Shown: positions 1-5,973, numbered from the stretch's first letter. The stretch is 7,466 bases of DNA from Phycisphaerae bacterium (GCA_021736565.1 JAIPFO010000181.1:1-7466); one strand, 5' to 3'. The notes: generated by a model from the letters alone, not told the origin. Translations and numbers: made by a program.

Positions 1-1306
1 TGTCGTAGTTGTCTTCCCGCATGGACCCGCCGATGATCTCGCCGTAGCCTTGCGGGGCCAGGCAGTCAAAATTCATTACGACCCGCGGGTCCTCTGAATC
101 GGGCTTCATGTAGAACGCTTTGCAGTCTTTGGGGTAGCGATGGACAAAGACGGGTCGGTCGTGCAGGGACGAGATGATCGTTTCATCCGAGCCGCCCAGG
201 TCCTTGCCCCATTTGAAGCCGGCGGCCAGTTCCATGTGTTTGGGGATGTTTTCAATCTGCTCCTTCAGGTCGCTTAGTTCGTCCCGGCCCTGGGCGATCT
301 GGTTGGTGAGCTTATCTTTTTGCCATTGCTTTTTGGCCGCGGCCATTTCATCATTCCATTGGGCCATGTTCTTTTCCAGTTCCCCGGCCTGCTGCGTCTT
401 CTGGTTGAGCAGGTCTTCCATGTAGGTTTTTACCTTCTCACTGTGCAGCAGATCCACCGCGTCGCTGTAACTCAGCCGAACGAAGGGGGCCTGGATTTTT
501 TCCAGGTCGGCGGTGTCCCGCTCTAGAATGGCCAATTCCTGCCGGCGATCACGCAAGACGGCCTGGACAATCGAACAGATAAACTGTTCGGCCACTTCCA
601 ACAGCCCCTCGAGGTCAATGTAGGCGATTTCCGGCTCGACCATCCAGAACTCGGTGAGATGGCGTCGTGTTTTGCTCTTTTCGGCCCTGAACGTTGGTCC
701 AAAGCAATAGACTTTGCCCAGGCTGAGGGCGGCCGATTCGAGGTAGAGCTGGCCGGTTTGGGCCAGGGCGACCTCTTCGCCGAAATAATCCACGTTGAAG
801 AGGGTCTGCTCGCCTTCACCGGCGGCCGGTGCGAAGATAGGCGTATCTACGAGGATAAAGCCGTTACTATTGAAGAAGTTACGCACTGCCTCGATAATTG
901 TATGTCGCAATCGGGCCAGGGCCCATTGTCGTTGTGACCGCAAATGAAGGTGGCGGTTTTTGAGAAGGAATTCGGTGCCATGGGCTTTGGGGGTAATGGG
1001 ATACCCTTCGGCTTTCTGGACAATCTGTACTTCGGTTACGGCCATTTCATGCCCGCCGACACTACGCTCTTCGGCACGGATCGCGCCCCGTAGGATGAGT
1101 GAGGATTCCTGTCCAAGGCGTTTAACTTCGGCAAACAGTTCGGCGTTGGCCTCGGATTTTTCATAGACACACTGGCATAGCCCGGTGCCATCGCGGAGAA
1201 TTAAAAACTGCACCTTGCCACCGGCCCGGCTGTTATATAGCCATCCGCGAAGTTCCACATGTTGGCCAACATATTGACTTAATTCACTGATCTTAACGGT
1301 ATTCAT
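1..1306 (-). CDS. asnS: Asparaginyl-tRNA synthetase (AsnRS), C-terminus cut by window edge
   Basis: Cytoplasmic class IIb synthetase that attaches asparagine to tRNA-Asn using ATP. I translated the minus strand from the ATG at 1306; 435 residues are visible and the frame is open to the left edge. Residues 1-110 form the OB-fold anticodon-binding domain, beginning MNTVKISELSQYVGQHVELR. The catalytic core follows, with a TLFNVDYF segment, motif 2 (FRAEKSKTRRHLTEFW then MVEPE, about residues 205-226) and GYGEIIGG near residue 425. Roughly the last 75-80 residues, including motif 3, lie outside the window. Residues about 296-358 are an extra charged, Gln-rich, helix-like insertion between the SYSDAVDLL and FKWGKDLGG segments, which are nearly adjacent in typical bacterial AsnRS. 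The start is supported by purine-rich AAAGGCAGGA just upstream and by the normal N-terminus. glyS lies upstream on the same strand. The AsnRS assignment over AspRS rests on motif 2 and the GYGEIIGG context. Confidence 0.96.
   Translation of the reverse strand, partial: MNTVKISELSQYVGQHVELRGWLYNSRAGGKVQFLILRDGTGLCQCVYEKSEANAELFAEVKRLGQESSLILRGAIRAEERSVGGHEMAVTEVQIVQKAEGYPITPKAHGTEFLLKNRHLHLRSQRQWALARLRHTIIEAVRNFFNSNGFILVDTPIFAPAAGEGEQTLFNVDYFGEEVALAQTGQLYLESAALSLGKVYCFGPTFRAEKSKTRRHLTEFWMVEPEIAYIDLEGLLEVAEQFICSIVQAVLRDRRQELAILERDTADLEKIQAPFVRLSYSDAVDLLHSEKVKTYMEDLLNQKTQQAGELEKNMAQWNDEMAAAKKQWQKDKLTNQIAQGRDELSDLKEQIENIPKHMELAAGFKWGKDLGGSDETIISSLHDRPVFVHRYPKDCKAFYMKPDSEDPRVVMNFDCLAPQGYGEIIGGSMREDNYD
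230..425 (-). other. Coiled-coil-like insertion inside AsnRS
   Basis: This segment encodes about residues 294-359 of AsnRS. It is rich in Glu, Lys, Gln, Asp and Ala, with stretches such as LLNQKTQQAGELEKNMAQW and DELSDLKEQIENIPKHME, and it contains almost no Gly or Pro. In Bacillus-type AsnRS, as recalled, the flanking strands are joined by only a short turn. The reading frame stays open and the motifs on both sides are intact, so this is an in-frame insertion and not a frameshift. A two-helix hairpin is an inference. Confidence 0.7.
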
Positions 1307-1349
1307 AGCGTTCCTGCCTTTCATTATTCTTCTCATACACCAATATAAT

Positions 1350-1399
1350 CTCCCCCATCTTCTCCGGCGGGTGTAGCTCGTCGGGGAGGATGGGGGGAG
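1350..1399 (+). repeat. Long GC-rich hairpin upstream of asnS
   Basis: The arms 1350-1369 and 1379-1399 pair along 20 positions, with one bulged base and a 9-base loop. Three of the pairs are G-U if the plus strand is read as RNA, but would be A-C mismatches in minus-strand RNA. The structure would therefore be stronger as plus-strand RNA, although both flanking genes are on the minus strand. No U-tract follows on either side. It may be a copy of a dispersed intergenic hairpin element. Its C-rich/G-rich arms resemble those at 6129-6176. Confidence 0.6.
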
Positions 1400-1417
1400 G
1401 TTATCAGTCATATCTGT

Positions 1418-1437
1418 CACCTGGATAAATCCAGGTG
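1418..1437. repeat. Perfect 8-bp stem-loop in the glyS-asnS gap
   Basis: CACCTGGA and TCCAGGTG form a perfect 8-bp stem around the 4-base loop TAAA. No U-tract follows on either strand, so it is not a standard intrinsic terminator. It is the middle of three hairpins between glyS and asnS. Confidence 0.55.
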
Positions 1438-1465
1438 TTAATGATATTATTATTTCATCTGTGTA

Positions 1466-1491
1466 AGAGGGCACAGCATGCTGTGCCCTCT
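1466..1491. repeat. Perfect 26-bp palindrome just after glyS
   Basis: The 26 bases are exactly self-complementary: the left arm AGAGGGCACAGCA is mirrored by TGCTGTGCCCTCT. The palindrome starts 11 bases after the glyS stop codon on the minus strand. It could form a hairpin that ends or protects the glyS transcript, but the bases that follow (TTACACAG) are not U-rich, so ordinary Rho-independent termination is not shown. Similar GGGCACAGCATGCTGTGCCC-like palindromes occur, as I recall, as dispersed intergenic repeats in several phyla; that comparison is from memory. Confidence 0.6.
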
Positions 1492-1502
1492 ATCATTTGT
1501 CT

Positions 1503-2942
1503 TTACATGTCCAGTTTTTCGCGCAGATAACTTTTGATCTGGTCGCAGTTTACGCGTACCTGTTCGAGGGTGTCGCGGTCTCGGACGGTGACGGTGTTGT
1601 CTTCGGTGGTTTGGCCGTCAACGGTGACACAGAAGGGCGTGCCTGCTTCATCCTGGCGACGATAGCGTCGGCCGACGGCGCCTTTTTCATCGTAGAAGCA
1701 ATTGAACAGGCCTCGCATGTCATCGTACATGGCACGGGCCTTCTCGGGCATGCCTTCTTTTTTAACCAGCGGGAAGAAGGCGGCCTTGATGGGGGCCAGT
1801 TTGGGGTGGAATTTCAGCAGGTTACGCGGTTTGCCGCCCACCTCGTCGACGGCATAGGCATCGACGAGGAATGCCAATGTGCCCCGGTCGGCCCCGGCGG
1901 AGGGTTCAATGACATAGGGGACGTAGCGTTTTTTATTGGGCTCATCAAAATAACTCAGCGGGCCCTTGTGCCAGTCATCGCGTTCGTCCGGCAGGGTGGT
2001 TCCCAGTGTGTCGCGTTTATTTTCGATCCAACGGGTTACGGCTCTCATGCCGCGTTGGTGCTGGCGCAGGTCGTAGTCGGTGCGGTTGGCCACCCCTTCG
2101 AGTTCCTGCCAGTCGCCCTGTCCGAATGGGAATTTATATTCGACATCGACGCAGGCTTTGGCGTAATGGGCCAGTTCATCGGGGTCATGATCGCGGAAGC
2201 GGAGGTTTTCCTTATTAATTCCCAGGTCCAGATACCATTGCATCCGGGCGGTCTTCCAGTGTTCGTACCATTGATCGTCGGTACCGGGCTCACAGAAGAA
2301 TTCAATTTCCATCTGTTCAAATTCACGGGTTCTGAAGATAAAGGCCTTGGTGGTGACTTCGTTTCGGAAGCTTTTACCGATCTGTGCGATCCCGAAGGGT
2401 ATTTTAACCCGGGAGCTGTTGAGAACATTGCTGTAATTCACAAAAATTCCCTGGGCGGTTTCGGGTCGAAGAAAGACATTCATGGCATCGTCGGCATTGG
2501 CGCCCATTTGTGTTTCGAACATCAGCTTGAACGCCATGGGCTCACTAAACTTACCCGTGGTCCCGCAGGATGGGCACACCATTTTTTCAAGATCATTATT
2601 TGTCGCAGGTTCATTTTCGGCATTTTTGAGGTGATCGACGCGGGTTCGCGTATTACATTTCTGGCAAACGGTGACCAGGTCGGCAAATTTATCGACATGG
2701 CCCGAGGCTTTCCAGACCATTGGGTGCATGAGGATGCTGCAATCAATGCCGACCATATTGTCACGCATCTGGACGGCTGCCTTCCACCATTCATTTTTGA
2801 CATTTCGTTTCAATTCAGAGCCCAGGGGCCCGTAATCGTAGCAACTGGCGAGTCCGCCGTAAATGTCACTACTTTGAAAAATAAATCCTCGACGCTTGCA
2901 AAGGGAGACCAGATCATCCAGTTTTTCGAGTGTCTCAGCCAT
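1503..2942 (-). CDS. glyS: Glycyl-tRNA synthetase, single-chain dimeric type
   Basis: Class IIa enzyme of 479 residues, normal for the alpha2 GlyRS family, which charges tRNA-Gly in the cytoplasm. This is the type found in Thermus and eukaryotes, not the separate alpha and beta subunits of many bacteria. Visible features in order: FQSSDIYGG near residue 25; CxxC pairs C93/C96 and C123/C126 that could bind zinc; RPETAQGIF at 159-167; motif 2, FRNEV at 192-196 followed by FRTREFEQMEIEFF from 203; motif 3, EPSAGADRGTLAFL at 346-359; and a C-terminal anticodon-binding domain with VTVRDRDTLEQVRV at 451-464. The start is supported by the complete N-terminus. AAAGGA lies about 13-14 bases upstream, which is rather far for a ribosome binding site. 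Repeats and a candidate promoter lie upstream, and asnS follows on the same strand after about 196 bases. A long open frame on the opposite strand is only a shadow of this gene. Confidence 0.98.
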   Translation of the reverse strand: MAETLEKLDDLVSLCKRRGFIFQSSDIYGGLASCYDYGPLGSELKRNVKNEWWKAAVQMRDNMVGIDCSILMHPMVWKASGHVDKFADLVTVCQKCNTRTRVDHLKNAENEPATNNDLEKMVCPSCGTTGKFSEPMAFKLMFETQMGANADDAMNVFLRPETAQGIFVNYSNVLNSSRVKIPFGIAQIGKSFRNEVTTKAFIFRTREFEQMEIEFFCEPGTDDQWYEHWKTARMQWYLDLGINKENLRFRDHDPDELAHYAKACVDVEYKFPFGQGDWQELEGVANRTDYDLRQHQRGMRAVTRWIENKRDTLGTTLPDERDDWHKGPLSYFDEPNKKRYVPYVIEPSAGADRGTLAFLVDAYAVDEVGGKPRNLLKFHPKLAPIKAAFFPLVKKEGMPEKARAMYDDMRGLFNCFYDEKGAVGRRYRRQDEAGTPFCVTVDGQTTEDNTVTVRDRDTLEQVRVNCDQIKSYLREKLDM

Positions 2943-2980
2943 AATATTTTAAGTATCCTTTCTTTTATGCGGTATTAACA

Positions 2981-3023
2981 GACGCCAGGGTCACTATTGA
3001 CTTTTGACGCGGGAGTCTTATTT
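2981..3023 (+). repeat. Two dyad repeat motifs in the glyS leader
   Basis: GACGCCAGGGTC starts at 2981 and GACGCGGGAGTC at 3006, 25 bases apart. The same 25-base spacing is seen for the motifs at 3373 and 3398. The stretch 2981-3010 matches 3373-3402 at 23 of 30 positions, including a shared CTTTTGACGC end. On the minus strand this repeat lies between the glyS promoter and start codon. Confidence 0.65.
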
Positions 3024-3041
3024 CATCGTATGCAGTTTGCC

Positions 3042-3069
3042 ATTATACTCACAATCTGCCATTTCACAA
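3042..3069 (-). promoter_or_regulatory. Candidate sigma70-type promoter for glyS
   Basis: On the minus strand, TTGTGA (3069-3064) is followed after 16 bases by a perfect TATAAT (3047-3042). Transcription would start near 3035, giving a leader of about 93 bases before the glyS ATG. That leader contains both repeat motifs at 2981-3023. The -10 box is ideal and the -35 box matches the consensus at only 4 of 6 positions. Confidence 0.55.
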
Positions 3070-3181
3070 GCCTCATTGGTCATTTCGGCTCTTATAAATG
3101 ATTTTTTGTAGAAAATATTCTGGTTTTTTCCCCTGAATCAGGGACTTTTTCTTCTATTTCATTGAATTGCAGTGATTCTTC

Positions 3182-3210
3182 TTGACTTTGGGACTCATAA
3201 CTATTATCAA
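3182..3210 (+). promoter_or_regulatory. Possible promoter for the 296-residue protein gene
   Basis: TTGACT (3182-3187) is separated by 17 bases from TATCAA (3205-3210). The -35 box is good and the -10 box weak. Use of this site would give a leader of about 260 bases that carries repeat motifs from 3225 to 3420. It is only a candidate; nothing else in this gap is clearly better. Confidence 0.25.
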
Positions 3211-3224
3211 TGGTATCAGATAGT

Positions 3225-3249
3225 AATGCCAGCGTCGTAAGTATTTTGA
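3225..3249 (+). repeat. Single copy of the dyad repeat left end
   Basis: The bases GCCAGCGTCGTAAGTATTTT are nearly identical to the left end of the element at 3288-3391 and to the copy at 6052. It lies 70 bases before the equivalent position in the 3288-3391 element, on the same strand. No matching right end was found next to it. Confidence 0.6.
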
Positions 3250-3287
3250 TACCATGGTCCTGGCTCTAAATGGATGTTTTTATGTGT

Positions 3288-3391
3288 CAATATTGACGCC
3301 AGCGTCATAAGTATTTTTGAAGCTCGTTTTCCGCGTCTTAAAGGACGATTTTAAAGTCGAAAAATAACGTTTGACGTGGGAATCAATATTG
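3288..3391 (+). repeat. 104-bp repeat element A with imperfect terminal inverted repeats
   Basis: The left end (3288-3307, CAATATTGACGCCAGCGTCA) matches the reverse complement of the right end (3372-3391) at 16 of 20 positions. The palindrome CAATATTG marks both outer borders. The form is that of a small non-autonomous transposable element (MITE), with no coding capacity. A second element of the same length and strand lies at 5027-5130. A further dyad motif at 3398 follows directly. It ends 85 bases before the ATG of the plus-strand gene. Confidence 0.6.
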
Positions 3392-3397
3392 GCTTTT

Positions 3398-3420
3398 GAC
3401 GCCATCATCACTCGATGATG
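3398..3420 (+). repeat. Dyad repeat motif followed by a 7-bp hairpin
   Basis: GACGCCATCATC begins 25 bases after the motif at 3373, repeating the spacing seen at 2981/3006. Its right part overlaps a perfect stem, CATCATC (3403-3409) with GATGATG (3414-3420), around the loop ACTC. It lies in the presumed leader of the 296-residue protein gene. Confidence 0.45.
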
Positions 3421-3476
3421 CTATTCAGACTTCCTGTCGCAAAGGTTCTGGAGATATTGAGAAAGGATTCTCGAAA

Positions 3477-4367
3477 ATGACAGATCAAACAGACGTAGCT
3501 TTTGATTCATACGCGTTACGCATGCCATCGATTCCCCATCGGCTGCCGATCGTCGAGCGGATCATGACCGAGTCGATCATTGACCCGAGGATAGAACAGC
3601 ATCGCCCGCGTGCTCTGTTTACGTTTTTCTGTGGTTCAGAACCTGAATCCCTGGGCGGGTATGACAGCCAGCTGGAGGTTGTTGGCCGATGCCTGGAATG
3701 GTTTACATTTGATTACCTTATCCCGGAGCTCGGGTGTACGCCGGCAGAGCACTGGCTGAACTGTAACGCTTCGAAGTTGAATACCCGTGAGAATAAGGCG
3801 GTAGAGCAATGTCTGGATTTCACCCTGGGGATATTTGAAATAACGGCGGTGACTCCAGATGTCGGGTTTACGGCGATCGATATTCTTCGGCCCGGGAAGT
3901 CTTATGCCATTTCCGAGAAGATCATAACCGGTGAATTGGAAAATGGTCAGATCCTCTTGGGGCGTCTTTTCCCTTCGGAGGATATTATGACGATTTCGGG
4001 CATGTCGGCGATTGTGGATAAAGCGGCTGCCGGCCAGATGAAGCGTCTGTTTCAATCGGGTAAATTAAAGCCGAAATCCATTCTTGAGAACCTGGACGGG
4101 CTGGAGCTTGAGAATCTTATCGGGCGATCATTGATGGGTATTGATACGATCGAAGATCTGGCGATACTGGACAAGCGGCTGGGTCGCTATTTTGGTGATG
4201 TAGTTCCCGGGATCATGTCCTTTGAGAAATTTCAACATTTTGTTGAGCAGGCTGATGATCCTGTTGAGATTGCCGTACGCGTCTGCCGTCACATGCATAT
4301 CAGTTGTTCACACGAAATAGAATTGATCCTGGCTTATATCATGACCTACTGGTTCCGAACGCACTGA
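3477..4367 (+). CDS. Unrecognised 296-residue protein, only plus-strand gene
   Basis: I do not recognise this gene with certainty. The ATG at 3477 is preferred because GAGAAAGGA lies about 8 bases upstream; an in-frame TTG at 3396 would add 27 low-complexity residues that overlap repeat sequence. There is no signal peptide or obvious membrane segment, so a cytoplasmic protein is likely. Visible features are EWFTFDYLIPELG at 74-86, a segment that looks beta-rich (LGIFEITAVTPDVGFTAIDI then GQILLGRLFPSEDIMTISG, about 117-175), and a mostly helical, acidic C-terminal third. The order EWF-FDY followed by a GRLFP-like strand recalls, from memory, the central region of some SEC-C-associated uncharacterised proteins. 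The cysteine-rich SEC-C motif itself is absent, so this is a weak hint. The gene converges on the deaminase gene with 15 bases between stop codons, and repeats fill its upstream region. Confidence 0.85.
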   Translation: MTDQTDVAFDSYALRMPSIPHRLPIVERIMTESIIDPRIEQHRPRALFTFFCGSEPESLGGYDSQLEVVGRCLEWFTFDYLIPELGCTPAEHWLNCNASKLNTRENKAVEQCLDFTLGIFEITAVTPDVGFTAIDILRPGKSYAISEKIITGELENGQILLGRLFPSEDIMTISGMSAIVDKAAAGQMKRLFQSGKLKPKSILENLDGLELENLIGRSLMGIDTIEDLAILDKRLGRYFGDVVPGIMSFEKFQHFVEQADDPVEIAVRVCRHMHISCSHEIELILAYIMTYWFRTH

Positions 4368-4382
4368 CGGGGGGGTGGGGAA

Positions 4383-4988
4383 TTAAACTTCTCTGTTGTT
4401 GTCTGGATTGTAGATCAATCCGCCTGTTTCTTGATAATTTTTCAGGACGTTACACGCCTGGTCTCGCATGATGTCCTGTATGATGTTGATTCCCTGACGG
4501 TTAAATTTTTCTACCCAGTTTTCCGGCTTTATTCCTTCGTCAAACCCGATCTTCCGGGCATCGGCATCGCGGGCGCCACAAACAACCTGTCGGATCCCAG
4601 ACCAGCCGATCGCCCCCAGGCACATTGCACAGGGTTCAACGCTGGTGACCAGTTGGCAGGAGGGCATTCCGGAGGCTCCCAGGTCGTAATGGCCCAGGTG
4701 TTTTTGGGCGAAGATAATTGCTACAATTTCGGCATGTAACAGGGAGCAGTTTTGACTGTTTACCAGGTTGACGCCACAGGAGAGTCGTTTTCCACTGTCG
4801 CGGTCGAAAATTGCCGCGCCGAAAGGGCCGCCGGTATTATTTTTGACATTTAAATGTGCCAGGGTAATGACAAAATCCATTCGATCTTCGAGAGTCTCAG
4901 TCGAAAAATCAGCGCTCGCCAGGTGGTCATCTATCCAGGTGGGTAATTGCAATTTGAAATGGGTCATAAGGTATTGTTTAAACTCCAT
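4383..4988 (-). CDS. CDA-superfamily nucleoside or base deaminase (guanine deaminase-like)
   Basis: A 201-residue cytoplasmic zinc hydrolase that should deaminate a purine or pyrimidine base or nucleoside. Signature residues are all present: GGPFGA at 53-58, HAE at 85-87 (zinc ligand H85, proton shuttle E87) and EPCAMCLG at 118-125 with zinc ligands C120 and C123. The tail GGLIYN (189-194) is like that of guanine-deaminase-type members. TadA is less likely, because the protein is about 40 residues longer and carries an N-terminal helical extension (1-35). Substrate cannot be decided from sequence. The ATG at 4988 has no clear Shine-Dalgarno sequence; a second in-frame Met at codon 8 does not have one either. 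The kinase-like gene is upstream on the same strand, 133 bases away, with a repeat element in the gap, so the two may be co-transcribed. Confidence 0.92.
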   Translation of the reverse strand: MEFKQYLMTHFKLQLPTWIDDHLASADFSTETLEDRMDFVITLAHLNVKNNTGGPFGAAIFDRDSGKRLSCGVNLVNSQNCSLLHAEIVAIIFAQKHLGHYDLGASGMPSCQLVTSVEPCAMCLGAIGWSGIRQVVCGARDADARKIGFDEGIKPENWVEKFNRQGINIIQDIMRDQACNVLKNYQETGGLIYNPDNNREV

Positions 4989-5026
4989 AACGCATCGTTG
5001 GGATGGAAGTCCGACCCTGGCTCATG

Positions 5027-5130
5027 CAATTTGTAACAGCAGTCACCTAAGTCTTTTGAGGTCCGTTTTGCGTTTTTTAAAGGGCGATCGGCGTTTGTCG
5101 GATCGACTTTTGACGCGGGGATCAATTATT
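5027..5130 (+). repeat. 104-bp repeat element B overlapping the kinase stop codon
   Basis: It aligns along its length with element A at 3288-3391: left end CAATTTG...CAGTCA, a shared middle in which 5057-5087 matches 23 of 31 bases of A, and right end TTTTGACGCGGGGATCAATT. Both copies are 104 bases. The last nine bases overlap the final codons and stop of the kinase-like gene, and the rest fills most of the gap to the deaminase gene. Its left end is more degenerate than that of A. Confidence 0.6.
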
Positions 5131-5847
5131 TTCTATTTGAAGTCGCTGGTCCAGAGCCCGCCAGATCAACTTGGCAATGGCCTGGGGAGAAAGGTACTTG
5201 GAGTTGATGACCAGATCGTAATTAAGGCTGTCAAAAACATCCTTACCGAGAAATTTATGGGCAAAATCACGACGTGCCTTGTCCGAGTTTTTAACGAGTC
5301 TTTTGGCTTGGTCAAGGCTGATATTATTGCGTTGGGCAATGCGTTGAATTCGCAAATCAATGGGCGAGGTCACCCGAATTCTCAACCCATTTTTTGGGGG
5401 TAAGATCATTCCCGCGGCCCGGCCAATGATAATCGCCCGGCCATGATTGGCAATGACCATGAGTGTTTTTAACAAATGATGATAATAGGTATCTTGCGCG
5501 ACCTGTTTTTTTGTAAAAAAAGGGGTCAACCATTCTTCAATGAAGCCTGTTGTTCGCTCATCGACACTTTCCAGGACATTTTTGTGAATGTCCATATCCT
5601 TAGCCATGTGGTCGAGAATTTCTTTATCGTATATCTGCCAATCCATTAGTTCAGCCAGGACATTGCCTATTTCACCGCCGCAACTGCCCAAATCCCGGCT
5701 GATGGATATATATTTCACAACGGACTGGTCGTCGGAGGCCAGACGTATTTCAGATCGGGCCTGCTGGTCTGATGAAATAACCCATTGCCGCATTTGACTT
5801 TCAACAATGCTGTTGATCTCACGATTATGAACTGATTGGATGGTCAT
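5122..5847 (-). CDS. Cytidylate-kinase-like family protein
   Basis: A 241-residue P-loop-fold protein of the divergent cytidylate-kinase-like family (Cytidylate_kin2 type). Visible features: VKYISISRDLGSCGGEIG (residues 44-61) at the position of the P-loop; YDKEIL at 73-78; AIIIGRAAGMIL (138-149), the family's GR-A motif; a VTSPIDLRIQRI segment (159-170) that would bind the substrate nucleotide; DKARRDF at 189-195 in the lid; and YDLVINSKYLS at 210-220. The canonical GKS/T lysine of Walker A is absent, so true CMP kinase activity is uncertain, as for the whole subfamily. About 40 N-terminal residues precede the fold and are of unknown role. The start is well supported: CAGGAG lies 7 bases upstream of the ATG. 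A good promoter lies about 130-150 bases upstream. The deaminase gene follows on the same strand. Confidence 0.88.
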   Translation of the reverse strand: MTIQSVHNREINSIVESQMRQWVISSDQQARSEIRLASDDQSVVKYISISRDLGSCGGEIGNVLAELMDWQIYDKEILDHMAKDMDIHKNVLESVDERTTGFIEEWLTPFFTKKQVAQDTYYHHLLKTLMVIANHGRAIIIGRAAGMILPPKNGLRIRVTSPIDLRIQRIAQRNNISLDQAKRLVKNSDKARRDFAHKFLGKDVFDSLNYDLVINSKYLSPQAIAKLIWRALDQRLQIENN

Positions 5848-5884
5848 TTGACGACTCCTGTTTTAAGTATCGAATGCCTGCCAT

Positions 5885-5918
5885 AAAAAAGCCCATATTT
5901 ATATTTAAAGCGGCTTTT
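5885..5918 (-). terminator. Terminator-like hairpin in the leader of the kinase-like gene
   Basis: On the minus strand AAAAGCC (5918-5912) can pair with GGCTTTT (5893-5887) around an 18-base AU-rich loop. The T run continues to 5885, six in total. This resembles a weak intrinsic terminator. It lies between the candidate promoter (6001-5974) and the start codon at 5847, so it could act as an attenuator. The stem is only 7 bp with three G-C pairs. Confidence 0.3.
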
Positions 5919-5973
5919 AGGGGACTCATGATGCTGATGTCAAATTGCGGCGACTATTCGCTTGTTCTATATA

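Noticed and set aside
1307..1502. T-box leader controlling asnS
   Set aside because: The hairpins suggested it, but no T-box sequence or antiterminator arrangement is visible and no terminator U-tract is present.
1497..2978. Plus-strand open frame of 493 codons opposite glyS
   Set aside because: It is antisense to a fully convincing GlyRS gene, has no recognisable motif and follows from the codon use of glyS.
3131..3150. Intrinsic terminator on the plus strand (CCCTG-AAT-CAGGG then T run)
   Set aside because: The stem is only 5 bp, AC interrupts before the T run, and no plus-strand gene lies upstream to be terminated.
2981..3420. CRISPR array
   Set aside because: The repeats are degenerate and short, with unequal spacing (25, 70, 78 bases) and no unit of constant repeats and unique spacers.
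3396..3476. Upstream TTG start extending the plus-strand protein by 27 residues
   Set aside because: The extension overlaps repeat sequence and lacks a ribosome binding site, whereas the ATG at 3477 has GAGAAAGGA well placed.
4768..5403. Plus-strand open frame of 211 codons across the deaminase start and the kinase end
   Set aside because: It runs through two real genes and a repeat element on the opposite strand and has no sensible domain content.
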